Source: Nanobdellota archaeon (GTDB taxonomy: Archaea > Nanobdellota > Nanobdellia > Woesearchaeales > JAGLGH01). Taken from it: 9,260 nt of DNA. Below the pieces are notes generated by a model. That model did no database searches, was not told the origin of the DNA, and saw only the letters and a program-made list of their open reading frames with translations. Shown here in pieces: positions 1 through 7,281 of the stretch. Position numbers and translations under genes: made by a program. Numbering within the stretch: the stretch's first letter is position 1; each line of letters begins with the position of its first letter. The stretch is taken from contig JAGLGH010000075.1 in NCBI GenBank assembly GCA_023144115.1, positions 1 to 9,260 on the forward strand. The letters are read 5' to 3'.

Positions 1-608
1 CCGTCGTCATCTGTAGCAGTTACTGTGACATTGTTGTCGAACGAATCACCAGCATTCCCCAAGTGCTCTGCTGTGAAATTACATGTGATCATCAGCCCAG
101 GTAAAAGATTGTACGGCAGAACCACACAACCAGAAAGATTTCCATATGTATCGGATAGAGTTGTGATTGTTGCTGTATCTACTGTTGAAGGGTTGGTAAT
201 ATCTACAGAGAACATGAATGTTCCACCAGGTTCCATCAGCGAGGGTGTTGTTGTAGATTTCACAATTAGTAATGGTACTGCTGCTACATCAGTCAGATTG
301 ACTGTCACATTGTTTGAAACTCCTCCTACCTGATTACCACTCTCATCTGTAGCAACCACTATTACGTTGTTTGTCCACTGATCGAATGCATTACCTGTAT
401 GAGTCGCAGTGAATGTGCAAATTACTGACTCATTAGGACCCAGGCTTGTTACATTATTGCAATCAGGTGTACCGTATGTATCATTTACACTGATGATTGT
501 GGCAGTACTTACTGTCGAAGGGTTGGTGATCACTGCTGTGAAATTGAACTCTCCTCCTGGTTCAGGCAGTGTCATAGAATCAACAGATTTCACGATGGTC
601 AGAGGTAC
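1..608 (-). repeat. Tandem 330-base coding repeats (DUF11/Ig-like surface module)
   Basis: Two in-frame copies encode the same module, one from 608 to 279 and one from 278 to the window edge (92 residues seen). Both start VP-L-IVKS and share EPGG, F-TNPSTV-TATI, DTYG, a Cys pair around a loop, C-FTA-H-GNA-D, and a strand ending in V-ATD. The period is exactly 330 bases, so unequal recombination could change copy number. More copies probably lie beyond the edge. Confidence 0.85.
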
Positions 609-1331
609 TGCTGCAACGGGCACAGGAATATCTGTTACTATGAGTGGATCACAGTCGCACTTCGAACCGGTTCCTGCTGAAGAGAGGTTTGTGCATACAT
701 CCCCCTGGTTGTTATCCCATACGCGGCAAGACTTGATTACCAGATTATTATTTTCATCTGGAATACAATCGACTGTTGTGGTCACTGTCCAGGAGACGTT
801 AAAAGGTTTCCCTTCCAAATCACCGCAGGTATCATTATCGATATCTAGGAAGAAACTGGGTCCATCACCACCGCCTATTGCAGCTACTTCTCCGACACAA
901 TCATCTCCATTATTGACTTCCCCTGTTTGGGCGATGAATATCCCTAGGTCATATCTTTGGTTGGCAGTAGATATGTAATTGATTGTAAGGTTGAGTGTGA
1001 TATTATCATTCGGATCAGTGCATATGTCTCCATCGACACCTTGAGCATTTACCACTGTTGTAATGACATCGTTTGCTGTGCAGGATCCTAGATTTGTAGG
1101 ACAAATAATTTCTGATAGGGTGGTAGGTTCAACTGCAAATGCAATTGCTGATGTCATGACCAAGGCAATGGACACACCCATAATCATAATCGCTGACCTA
1201 AACCCCTGCCTCCCAAGCAGCAGACATGAATTCATCAATTTATTTGTTCGTGTTATGGCACTAACCATGCCAGGCATAGTAGCTATTATCAGCATAGCTA
1301 AAGCTACAAGATTCTTTTTTTTGTTATTCAT
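1..1331 (-). CDS. Large secreted repeat protein with DUF11-type repeats (3' end outside window)
   Basis: An open frame of 443 codons without a stop runs from ATG 1331 off the left edge. The start is set by a strong Shine-Dalgarno, GGAGGGG, five bases upstream; an in-frame ATG at 1352 lies upstream of that site and is less likely. Residues 8-25 look like a Sec signal peptide (KKKN then a hydrophobic core ending MVSA). A second hydrophobic stretch at 46-66 ends in AIAFA. Residues ~72-228 form a Cys-rich domain (YDLGIF at 127, later DNDTCGD, SCRVWDNN, SKCDCD ending at 228), resembling the N-terminal part of bacterial DUF11-type surface proteins. Two repeats of 110 residues follow, from V242 and V352, with EPGG, NPSTV, DTYG and GNA-D motifs; the second ends at the edge in VTVTATDDDG. 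I count 14 N-X-S/T sequons, so a glycosylated wall or adhesion role is plausible but inferred. Confidence is high that it is a gene, moderate on family. Confidence 0.9.
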   Translation of the reverse strand, partial: MNNKKKNLVALAMLIIATMPGMVSAITRTNKLMNSCLLLGRQGFRSAIMIMGVSIALVMTSAIAFAVEPTTLSEIICPTNLGSCTANDVITTVVNAQGVDGDICTDPNDNITLNLTINYISTANQRYDLGIFIAQTGEVNNGDDCVGEVAAIGGGDGPSFFLDIDNDTCGDLEGKPFNVSWTVTTTVDCIPDENNNLVIKSCRVWDNNQGDVCTNLSSAGTGSKCDCDPLIVTDIPVPVAAVPLTIVKSVDSMTLPEPGGEFNFTAVITNPSTVSTATIISVNDTYGTPDCNNVTSLGPNESVICTFTATHTGNAFDQWTNNVIVVATDESGNQVGGVSNNVTVNLTDVAAVPLLIVKSTTTPSLMEPGGTFMFSVDITNPSTVDTATITTLSDTYGNLSGCVVLPYNLLPGLMITCNFTAEHLGNAGDSFDNNVTVTATDDD

Positions 1332-1335
1332 AGAT

Positions 1336-1395
1336 ACCCCTCCATGTTTCATTCTTAAATTCTTTAACCGAATTTGTCAGAATTGAATGGGGAGT
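1336..1395 (-). promoter_or_regulatory. Possible SD-sequestering hairpin in the leader of the repeat-protein gene
   Basis: On the minus strand ACTCCCCAT (1395-1387) can pair with ATGGAGGGGT (1345-1336), which contains the Shine-Dalgarno. This gives nine pairs, one of them G-U, with a single bulged A. The loop is about 41 bases and contains a smaller perfect hairpin, AATTC/GAATT (1374-1370 with 1362-1358). If formed, the stem hides the ribosome site, so translation could depend on temperature, a ligand or a protein. The pairing is read from the sequence; a regulatory role is inference. Confidence 0.45.
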
Positions 1396-1411
1396 CAGGT
1401 TATTAATCCTC

Positions 1412-1444
1412 AATGCAGACGATATTGTTGGAAATGTCTGCATT
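1412..1444 (-). repeat. Perfect 9-base inverted repeat in the leader
   Basis: AATGCAGAC (1412-1420) and GTCTGCATT (1436-1444) are exact reverse complements around a 15-base spacer. The repeat lies between the predicted promoter and the start codon at 1331, so it would form a stem-loop in the leader RNA, or could be a protein site on DNA. Confidence 0.6.
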
Positions 1445-1502
1445 TTGATGCATTCTAACCGAATCAATAAATAAAGAATAACCCAACGTAGCGTTTTAGT
1501 TC

Positions 1503-1521
1503 ACATTGTTGTTAACAATGT
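1503..1521 (-). repeat. Perfect 8-base inverted repeat near the predicted transcription start
   Basis: ACATTGTT (1503-1510) and AACAATGT (1514-1521) are exact reverse complements with a 3-base spacer. The site lies about 40 bases downstream of the expected transcription start (~1558). Its compact symmetry suits either an operator for a dimeric repressor or an RNA hairpin; the sequence alone cannot decide. Confidence 0.5.
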
Positions 1522-1579
1522 CTTAATCATCCCAGTTTTCCGACAATGCAACAATAAAACTAGATTTATAATCTAATAC

Positions 1580-1597
1580 TATTTAAATATTTCGGAA
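1580..1597 (-). promoter_or_regulatory. Archaeal BRE/TATA promoter for the repeat-protein gene
   Basis: Read on the minus strand, TTCCGAAATATTTAAATA combines a BRE-like CCGAAA with a TATA box, ATTTAAATA. Transcription would start near 1558, leaving a long leader of about 225 bases before ATG 1331. It is the best-matching element in the gap; no better box lies closer to the gene. Confidence 0.55.
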
Positions 1598-1711
1598 ATA
1601 ATCTTAAAAATGATGCTTAGAGTATTACTATCACGAGCTTTAATAGGCATTAGCTTGAGTTCCAAATATAACTGAAAAACGTGTTTAATTGAAGATAATC
1701 TAGAAGAAACT

Positions 1712-1732
1712 GAAAAAACAAAAATAAAAAAA
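1712..1732 (-). terminator. T-rich archaeal terminator of the five-gene operon
   Basis: Directly after the TAA at 1735-1733 the minus strand runs into T7, T5 and T6 tracts separated by single A and G bases. No GC-rich hairpin precedes them. Oligo-T tracts of this kind are the usual intrinsic terminators in archaea, and the position right after the last operon gene fits. Confidence 0.6.
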
Positions 1733-2659
1733 TTATTCTTTCTTTATCCTTACTGATTCCTGGATAAGGTATCTGTATTTGTATTTAAGCGTCAGGCTCA
1801 GATCTTCTGTGTATAATGTGTCTTCAGGCATAGCTTCCTTGAGCTTGCAGCTAATCTTTGCTTTACCTGCAGAGTCAAATCTTCCTTCATTAAGCTTACC
1901 TGCTGCTCTGCATTCCCATTTGCTGTCGCTAGAGGAAGTGAAAGCGAATTTATTATATCTTGTGTCAAATGATTCACCGATTATCGCAACATCTCCACCA
2001 CCGACATTTTCTACTTCAAATTCAACAGCAATCTTGGCGCTTCCTGCAGTTGACTCTTTTGCGTGATTGACTTTGATTGGCGCTCCTGAAGAGAATACAT
2101 CTTTTGATTCGCTCACTTCACATATTGAGTCATCCTGCAGATCTTCCTTAAAACAAATCTTTTTTGCTGTTGCTTCAGTTTTATATTTGAATACGATTTC
2201 TGCAAAGAGATCCAAATCAACTGATGTTCCGCTGAATGCGGTTGTATATTTTGCATCATCTGTGCCTGGGGTGAAATCCATGATTTCTTCTCCACCGTCT
2301 TCATTTATTTCTGAGATCATATCTATTGTTTCTTTGTTGATTAATTCTCCTTGAGGCACAATACCTGAAAACGAGCCAAGATAGATTCCTTTGAGAGTTA
2401 CAGTTATATCTCCTGGATTAATCTCATTTTCTCCTTTGTTCTTAATAATGACCTCAATAGGGAAGGTTTCGTCTTCATAAATCTCATTTATTTTTGTCTC
2501 ATCATTAAATATGCCCATATCCATGAATTCTGCGACTATGCCTTTAGTGCCTTCCAGATAGGGGGATTTTGAAACCTCTTGTACCTCTCCTTCTTTACAT
2601 CCAGAAAGGAGAACTGCTAGTAAAACAAGTAAAATCAATATTATCTTTATTTTTTTCAT
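1733..2659 (-). CDS. Lipoprotein A, last of three paralogous lipoproteins
   Basis: This 308-residue protein begins with a short lipoprotein signal: KKIK, a hydrophobic core, then LLSGC with the lipidated Cys at 21. The start is firm because GGAGG lies eight bases upstream. The mature part has two beta-rich modules. The first (~35-180) has GIVAEF, an IIKNKG strand and FKYKTEA...ICF. The second begins at the SGAP motif (191-194), has VEFEVENVGGGDV, and ends in C-LKEA...LKYKYRY. The same order of motifs occurs in the two genes before it and in the middle of the 859-residue protein, so all are paralogs. It lacks the first Cys of the TACY motif seen in its siblings. It would sit on the outer face of the membrane. 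It follows its sibling by 51 bases and is last in the operon. Function unknown. Confidence 0.9.
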   Translation of the reverse strand: MKKIKIILILLVLLAVLLSGCKEGEVQEVSKSPYLEGTKGIVAEFMDMGIFNDETKINEIYEDETFPIEVIIKNKGENEINPGDITVTLKGIYLGSFSGIVPQGELINKETIDMISEINEDGGEEIMDFTPGTDDAKYTTAFSGTSVDLDLFAEIVFKYKTEATAKKICFKEDLQDDSICEVSESKDVFSSGAPIKVNHAKESTAGSAKIAVEFEVENVGGGDVAIIGESFDTRYNKFAFTSSSDSKWECRAAGKLNEGRFDSAGKAKISCKLKEAMPEDTLYTEDLSLTLKYKYRYLIQESVRIKKE

Positions 2660-2710
2660 TTTTTATGCCTCCATGCTGTCCATTATTTCATAGTTTATAA
2701 ATTTTTAGTA

Positions 2711-3649
2711 TTATACTTTGATTATCTCTACCCTTTTTTCAATCGATGATGAGTATGCATAATCAAGTTCTATATGCAGTGGTGTCCTGAATGCTGTGTC
2801 TGCTACGGGCTTTTTAAATTTGCATGTTATGAATCCCTCGCCAGCAGACCTTAGTATGATAGGTTCAGACCCGCTGCCTTTTGGTGTGCATTGAGGGTGT
2901 GAATCAAATGCAAGCTTTGCATTAACTCTGACTCTGTTGACATCTTTTAGTTCAAGTTCAAAAGGGCATGCATCATAAGATGCCCAGTCAATGACTTTGC
3001 CATTGCCGACATTGCGTATGTAAATGTCAAAAATTATGTGGTCTGAACTGACTCTTTCTTCAACCCTTGTGATTGCTACAGGTGCACCCTGGCTGCCGCC
3101 TGTACTGATAGAGTCATCAAAATGGCAGACCTTTTTTTCTTCTATGATCTTATAAGGCTCAGGATCTATGCAGACCATAAGGTCAGCAATAGTCTTATAT
3201 TTATAGCATGCAGTTACCAATATTGAAGCATCATATTTTGGCCCGCCAAAAGGAACCTTGACTCCTCTTGTATCACTGTATGTCTTTACTTCATATCCAC
3301 CATCAGGATATTCTTTTGACATCCCTCTAAGGCTTACAGGGATATGACTTCCGCCTTCCCAGCTGCCCCTTATTGCATTAGAATCAAATCCAGATATCTC
3401 AAGTTTCCCGTCAAAAATATCTGATTCAGGATAAGCACCCCTGTTCTTAAGTTCTACCATTATATCAAGGTGATCGCCATCATATACTTGGTTAGGTGGA
3501 GCATTTGGTATGAAATACATTTCTAATCCTCTTGTACCTTGATGATAGTCTGTCTCATCAACAGTGACCGCACCTTCTTGCAAGCATCCACATAAAAATA
3601 TGATCATTATAATACAGCTCAATATGCATAATTTTTTGTTCATTTCCAT
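2711..3649 (-). CDS. Lipoprotein B, paralog of its neighbours
   Basis: This protein has 312 residues. The N-terminus MEMNKKL is followed by a hydrophobic core and FLCGC, with the likely lipidated Cys at 22. GGAGTG seven bases upstream supports ATG 3649 over the second Met. The first module has GLEMYFIPNAPP (41-52), MVELKNRG, and VTACYKYKT with C160 and C175, which may pair as a disulfide. The second module starts at QGAPVAITRVEE (187-198) and has IYIRNVGNGKVI and C-FKKPVAD...DYAYSSS. The match to the next upstream gene is clear: both have FI-NAPP, TACY-Y-T, C-D, VC and QGAPVA. It begins 57 bases after the preceding stop. A surface-anchored structural or binding subunit is the natural inference; no enzymatic motif is seen. 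Confidence 0.9.
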   Translation of the reverse strand: MEMNKKLCILSCIIMIIFLCGCLQEGAVTVDETDYHQGTRGLEMYFIPNAPPNQVYDGDHLDIMVELKNRGAYPESDIFDGKLEISGFDSNAIRGSWEGGSHIPVSLRGMSKEYPDGGYEVKTYSDTRGVKVPFGGPKYDASILVTACYKYKTIADLMVCIDPEPYKIIEEKKVCHFDDSISTGGSQGAPVAITRVEERVSSDHIIFDIYIRNVGNGKVIDWASYDACPFELELKDVNRVRVNAKLAFDSHPQCTPKGSGSEPIILRSAGEGFITCKFKKPVADTAFRTPLHIELDYAYSSSIEKRVEIIKV

Positions 3650-3706
3650 TTATTTTCACTCCACTATTTCTTGCTATTGATTTTTGACCATTTTAAATTT
3701 TATGGC

Positions 3707-4687
3707 TTAAATACTGGTTTTCATTAGTGTAACTTCTTTTGATATTGTTTCCATATATCCATATTCAGCAGTGACTGTGATTGGTGTATAAAAGCTAGGA
3801 TTATTATCAGCTATACCTTGCTCATGCGTGCAGATTGTATAATCCAGCCCATCTCTCAATTTCAGTATTTCTGGCTTGCATAATAGCTGTTGTTCTGATA
3901 ACACAGCGCTTACTTTTATTGTATTGATATCATCTTTTGCTAGCGGCTGCGAAGAACAAGCTATGTCAGCCTTGCCCTGCTTGACAATTGTTCCATCCCC
4001 CACATTGCTGAAATGAATCTTTAACTGAGGCCTTACTACACCCTCATCTTTTGATACTAATATGGTTGATTCAATGTGTGTGACTGCTACAGGTGCGCCC
4101 TGGTCGCCAAGAGAAATATCTGCTGCGCTGCATACCTTCTCTATAGATTTTAGATTATATACATCAGTATCAACACAAAAGTTTGCATGCGCTTTTGTGC
4201 TGTAATCATAACATGCAGTAGCATATATCAGAGTCTGTGCCTGTTCTCTTTGAGGTCCAATGTTTCCTGCTTCTATGCGCGCGAGATAGACTTGTTCATC
4301 TCCTGTGGGCATGTTCAGGGATCTTCCATTAATATCAAAATATATCCTGTCGTTGCCGCCTTTGTCCTGCCAGAATATTTCTCCAATATATTCTTTTTCA
4401 TATCCCAGAAGGAGATAGCCTTTTTTTACGTCAGATGTTCCTTTGTTTTCTATCCTTATTCCAATATCAAATAGTGAATCCTCCATGACTTTTGGAGGCG
4501 GAGCATTCTGGATAAAGCTAATTACAAGCCCTTCAGACCCTTCTTCTATGTCTTCCAGAGTTGGTCGCTCAGGTGTATATACCTTTTCGCAGCCAGATAT
4601 TGCAATGAGTAATATAATTATAAATAAAGACGCAGGAGCAATTAATAAGGTGGACTTTATTGTTCTTTTTGGGGTATTAGACGCCAT
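3707..4687 (-). CDS. Lipoprotein C, paralog of its neighbours
   Basis: This protein has 326 residues. It has a longer N-terminal charged region, a hydrophobic core (13-30) and the lipobox AISGC with Cys at 33. Module one has GLVISFIQNAPP (53-64), IRIENKG and ATACYDYSTKAHANFC (156-171) with VC at 185-186. Module two begins at QGAPVAVTHIES (197-208) and has IHFSNVGDGTIV, several Cys, and a final TAEYGYMETISKEV strand. The start codon follows the stop of the 859-residue protein by a single base and has no good Shine-Dalgarno of its own (a GGAG lies 13 bases upstream). Translation is therefore probably coupled, which points to the two products working together in fixed proportion. Function unknown; probably an extracellular part of a membrane complex. 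Confidence 0.9.
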   Translation of the reverse strand: MASNTPKRTIKSTLLIAPASLFIIILLIAISGCEKVYTPERPTLEDIEEGSEGLVISFIQNAPPPKVMEDSLFDIGIRIENKGTSDVKKGYLLLGYEKEYIGEIFWQDKGGNDRIYFDINGRSLNMPTGDEQVYLARIEAGNIGPQREQAQTLIYATACYDYSTKAHANFCVDTDVYNLKSIEKVCSAADISLGDQGAPVAVTHIESTILVSKDEGVVRPQLKIHFSNVGDGTIVKQGKADIACSSQPLAKDDINTIKVSAVLSEQQLLCKPEILKLRDGLDYTICTHEQGIADNNPSFYTPITVTAEYGYMETISKEVTLMKTSI

Positions 4688-4688
4688 C

Positions 4689-7268
4689 TTAGCTTACAAC
4701 TCCATTCTTAAGTTCCATGTTTGGGCTGAAAATAAATGCATTCCAATCAGCAGGTTCTTGTCCTGGCCTCTTTATCATCACCCTGTGTTTGCCTGAATCT
4801 GAATTTCTGTAATTGTCAAATGTTGTTATTATCATCTGGTCTCTTAATGGCTGTCTGCTGTCGCTGAGCAGATATACTGCGCCTTGAGTCCCTGATTGAG
4901 AGCCTTTGATAAAATAATATTGGTCATCATTAGTCCAGATTGAATCGTTATTTGTATCAATGCCTATCAGGTCATTTTTTTTGAACAGCCCTGTACCAAT
5001 CGCTTCTTCTTTTTCTTCTTCTGTTTCAGCAGCTTCTTCTCCCCTGCACAGCATGTTCTTCCATTTAGTGAAATAGGCTGTTGCGCCTTCTGAAAATTCT
5101 TTTTCAAGACCATTGTTTGAAGCATATTTAGCTAATGTTTTAGTTATTTTTTCTTCTTTAGTTCCTGTTTCTTTGTCCATTGTAGCTTTCAGGAATTTTG
5201 CAGCTTCCATAATATTACTTATAGGATTATCCTTGAATATGTCTGGGAATTTGATACCATAGCCTGCGATAAAATCAGGTATATTGTTCTGGTTTTCATC
5301 AGTATCTCCAAGATTGCTTGCCTGACTCATGACAGCAGCGATAAGAGCTTCAGTTTCAATAATATTCAGGCTTGCAGGTCTGTTGGATTTAATTGCGCCA
5401 GTGACTGTGCTTTGGTATGAAGCATATCTCTCCTGATGGCCTTTATCAGGAAGGTTATTCTTGTCTGCTATATAGGCAGGGCAGTCCTGCTGTTTTATAT
5501 CTTCTTCTTCTTTTAATTCTTTGCAGCCATCATATGGGCTTTTCTTGATATTCATTGACAGGCTTCTTGTTATCTCATAATCATATTCAGAAATGACTTT
5601 GAAATTTTTTGTTGATATCGGCGCATTGCCAAGGAAATTGTCATATTGTGATTTCTCTATGCTTACCCTGCATACAAGGCTCTTGTAAAGCTTGATTCCC
5701 TGCTGGCCTGCAGGGATAATCCTCTGGTTTTTTCCATCCTGGTTTATGCTGTATATATTGCTGTTAGCATCATCACACCACTCTTTTTCTTCTCCTTCTT
5801 CTGAGAAAATGTCTGCGCAGTTCTTCTTCTCAAATACATAGCCTCCACATGAAGTGTTGTCTGAGAAGCTGTCATGTTCAAGACTTATTTCTTTAGGGAG
5901 AATTATTGTCATGTCTTTGATATCTTTTATCTCTCCTTCCCATATATTTTCCAGTGTTATGCCTAATCTGAATGATACACTTGGCAGGCTCCTGTCTACT
6001 CCTACAGGTTGTGTCTTTTCAAGTTCTATTCCTATCTTTGCAGGTCCGCTGGTGGATAATGCAATCGGGCTTGTATCTGATATGCCCAGGTTTTGAAGTA
6101 TATCCTGAGATGTTGTTATTGCTGGATCTTCTCTTATCAGGGTCATCATCCTTTCCCTATCTATAAAGTAATTCCTGAGATATGATAATGTCTGGAAATT
6201 GAATGCCATGTTGAAATATATTGTCTTTGAGCCAGGAGATAACCTGCATTTGTTAAATATGCAGTCGATGTTCATATCTTCATATTGTGAGATGTTTTTT
6301 ATTGCTGGATTGATTGCATCAGGAAGCACTGATTCTGCGCGGCAAAAACTTCTGAGCATTATATCTTCTTTAATGGTCCTTACTTTTACTCTTGCATAAA
6401 TTGTCAGAGGTTCGTCTTCATACACTTCAGTATCTGTGGATTTTATCTCAATTATGCTTACCCCCAGCTGCTGCTGGACATTTTGGTCAACTTGGGATGT
6501 GTAATAATCCCCAAACACCATGGCCTGCGTTATGTTCTTCTGCCTTTCAACCCCTGTGATAATGGATGTAACAAAAGTTTTTGCATTTGACCATACTTTG
6601 TCTTTAAAATCTATAAAATCCTGAAAATCTTTGCCATTGAGATGTTGAGGTCCAAGGTCAAAGACTGTGACAACAGAGAAAAAATAAAAAAAATAAATTA
6701 AGAATATAGCCCATGCCATAATTGATTTTGCTTTTGATCTGTTTGCATACATTAGGGCAGCTATTACCCAGACAGGAATGATCAGCTTATTCAATTGAAA
6801 TATGGAGAATAAGAAGAAGTCAATAAACACAAATGCCAGCATAAGGTAGTTTGCTCTGGTTTTGTCTTCTTCTCGTTTATACATAAGAAAAAATAGAATT
6901 GCGCCTGCCATAAGGATGTGTAGCATGACCCCTGGATCAAATAAGTAACCAAAAGTGAATAGGGATGTGATAAGAAGTATTAAAGGAATTCTTGAGATAA
7001 TCTCTTCCCTGCTGGAAGCTTTTCCTAAAAAATGCCAAATAACAAATAACAGAATAGCAATGCCAAGGAAGGATCCTTTTCTTGTCAGACCTTCGATGCC
7101 TGTTATCTTGATAGCCATCCAGAACTGCTTGGCGTCTATACCTTTGAAATGCGTAAGGAAGAAATCAGAGAGATAAACTAATATAGCCACAAAAACCCAA
7201 ACAATGCTGCCTTGGTTATCATAGCCTGACCTGGTTGTATTTACATAAGCTTCTTGTTCGTCTGCCAT
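4689..7268 (-). CDS. Polytopic membrane protein with lipoprotein-like ectodomain and degenerate transglycosylase-like domain
   Basis: This protein has 859 residues; the start has AGAGGT six bases upstream. About seven hydrophobic helices fill residues 22-205. A region at ~265-580 repeats the plan of the three downstream lipoproteins: FNMAFNFQTLSYLRNYFID (354-371) aligns with their ATACY-Y-T...C-D motif but with aromatic residues for Cys, GPAKIGIELE (408-417) aligns with GAPVAVTHIE, and C533 plus SEYDYEI matches their last strand. Residues ~635-742 resemble a lytic transglycosylase/lysozyme-like fold (TEALIAAVMSQASN, then NIMEAAKFLKATMDK), but Ala650 stands where the catalytic Glu is expected. 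DTDENQNNIPDF (655-666) and DTNNDSIWTNDD (771-782) look like calcium-binding loops. It lies 13 bases after the first gene and 1 base before the next. Probably the membrane core of the complex; the fold calls need a structure check. Confidence 0.9.
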   Translation of the reverse strand: MADEQEAYVNTTRSGYDNQGSIVWVFVAILVYLSDFFLTHFKGIDAKQFWMAIKITGIEGLTRKGSFLGIAILLFVIWHFLGKASSREEIISRIPLILLITSLFTFGYLFDPGVMLHILMAGAILFFLMYKREEDKTRANYLMLAFVFIDFFLFSIFQLNKLIIPVWVIAALMYANRSKAKSIMAWAIFLIYFFYFFSVVTVFDLGPQHLNGKDFQDFIDFKDKVWSNAKTFVTSIITGVERQKNITQAMVFGDYYTSQVDQNVQQQLGVSIIEIKSTDTEVYEDEPLTIYARVKVRTIKEDIMLRSFCRAESVLPDAINPAIKNISQYEDMNIDCIFNKCRLSPGSKTIYFNMAFNFQTLSYLRNYFIDRERMMTLIREDPAITTSQDILQNLGISDTSPIALSTSGPAKIGIELEKTQPVGVDRSLPSVSFRLGITLENIWEGEIKDIKDMTIILPKEISLEHDSFSDNTSCGGYVFEKKNCADIFSEEGEEKEWCDDANSNIYSINQDGKNQRIIPAGQQGIKLYKSLVCRVSIEKSQYDNFLGNAPISTKNFKVISEYDYEITRSLSMNIKKSPYDGCKELKEEEDIKQQDCPAYIADKNNLPDKGHQERYASYQSTVTGAIKSNRPASLNIIETEALIAAVMSQASNLGDTDENQNNIPDFIAGYGIKFPDIFKDNPISNIMEAAKFLKATMDKETGTKEEKITKTLAKYASNNGLEKEFSEGATAYFTKWKNMLCRGEEAAETEEEKEEAIGTGLFKKNDLIGIDTNNDSIWTNDDQYYFIKGSQSGTQGAVYLLSDSRQPLRDQMIITTFDNYRNSDSGKHRVMIKRPGQEPADWNAFIFSPNMELKNGVVS

Positions 7269-7281
7269 CCATTACCTCTTT

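Larger units (their letters stand above)
1332..1732. other. 401-base intergenic region: terminator, promoter and structured leader
   Basis: No coding frame is supported here. In minus-strand order it holds the T-rich terminator of the five-gene operon (1712-1732), a BRE/TATA promoter (1580-1597), and a leader of about 225 bases. The leader has two perfect inverted repeats (1503-1521, 1412-1444), a small hairpin (1358-1374), and a segment (1387-1395) complementary to the Shine-Dalgarno of the gene starting at 1331. A short palindrome, TAGATT-TAT-AATCTA (1561-1575), lies between the TATA box and the expected start of transcription. I see nothing specific between about 1600 and 1710. Confidence 0.6.

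Noticed and set aside
25..1386. Open frames on the plus strand at 25-333, 409-978 and 1063-1386
   Set aside because: They lie opposite a continuous minus-strand frame that has a strong Shine-Dalgarno, a signal peptide, conserved repeats and clear family motifs. The plus-strand products have none of these.
1600..1710. Possible stem around AGCTTTAAT...ATTAGCT as a terminator or RNA
   Set aside because: The arms pair only with a two-base bulge and are AT-rich, and the T-rich tract at 1712-1732 already explains termination.
2694..2701. TTTATAAA between lipoproteins B and A as an internal promoter
   Set aside because: A start about 25 bases downstream would fall at the Shine-Dalgarno, and the sequence before the box is a poor BRE. 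AT-rich gaps produce such boxes by chance.
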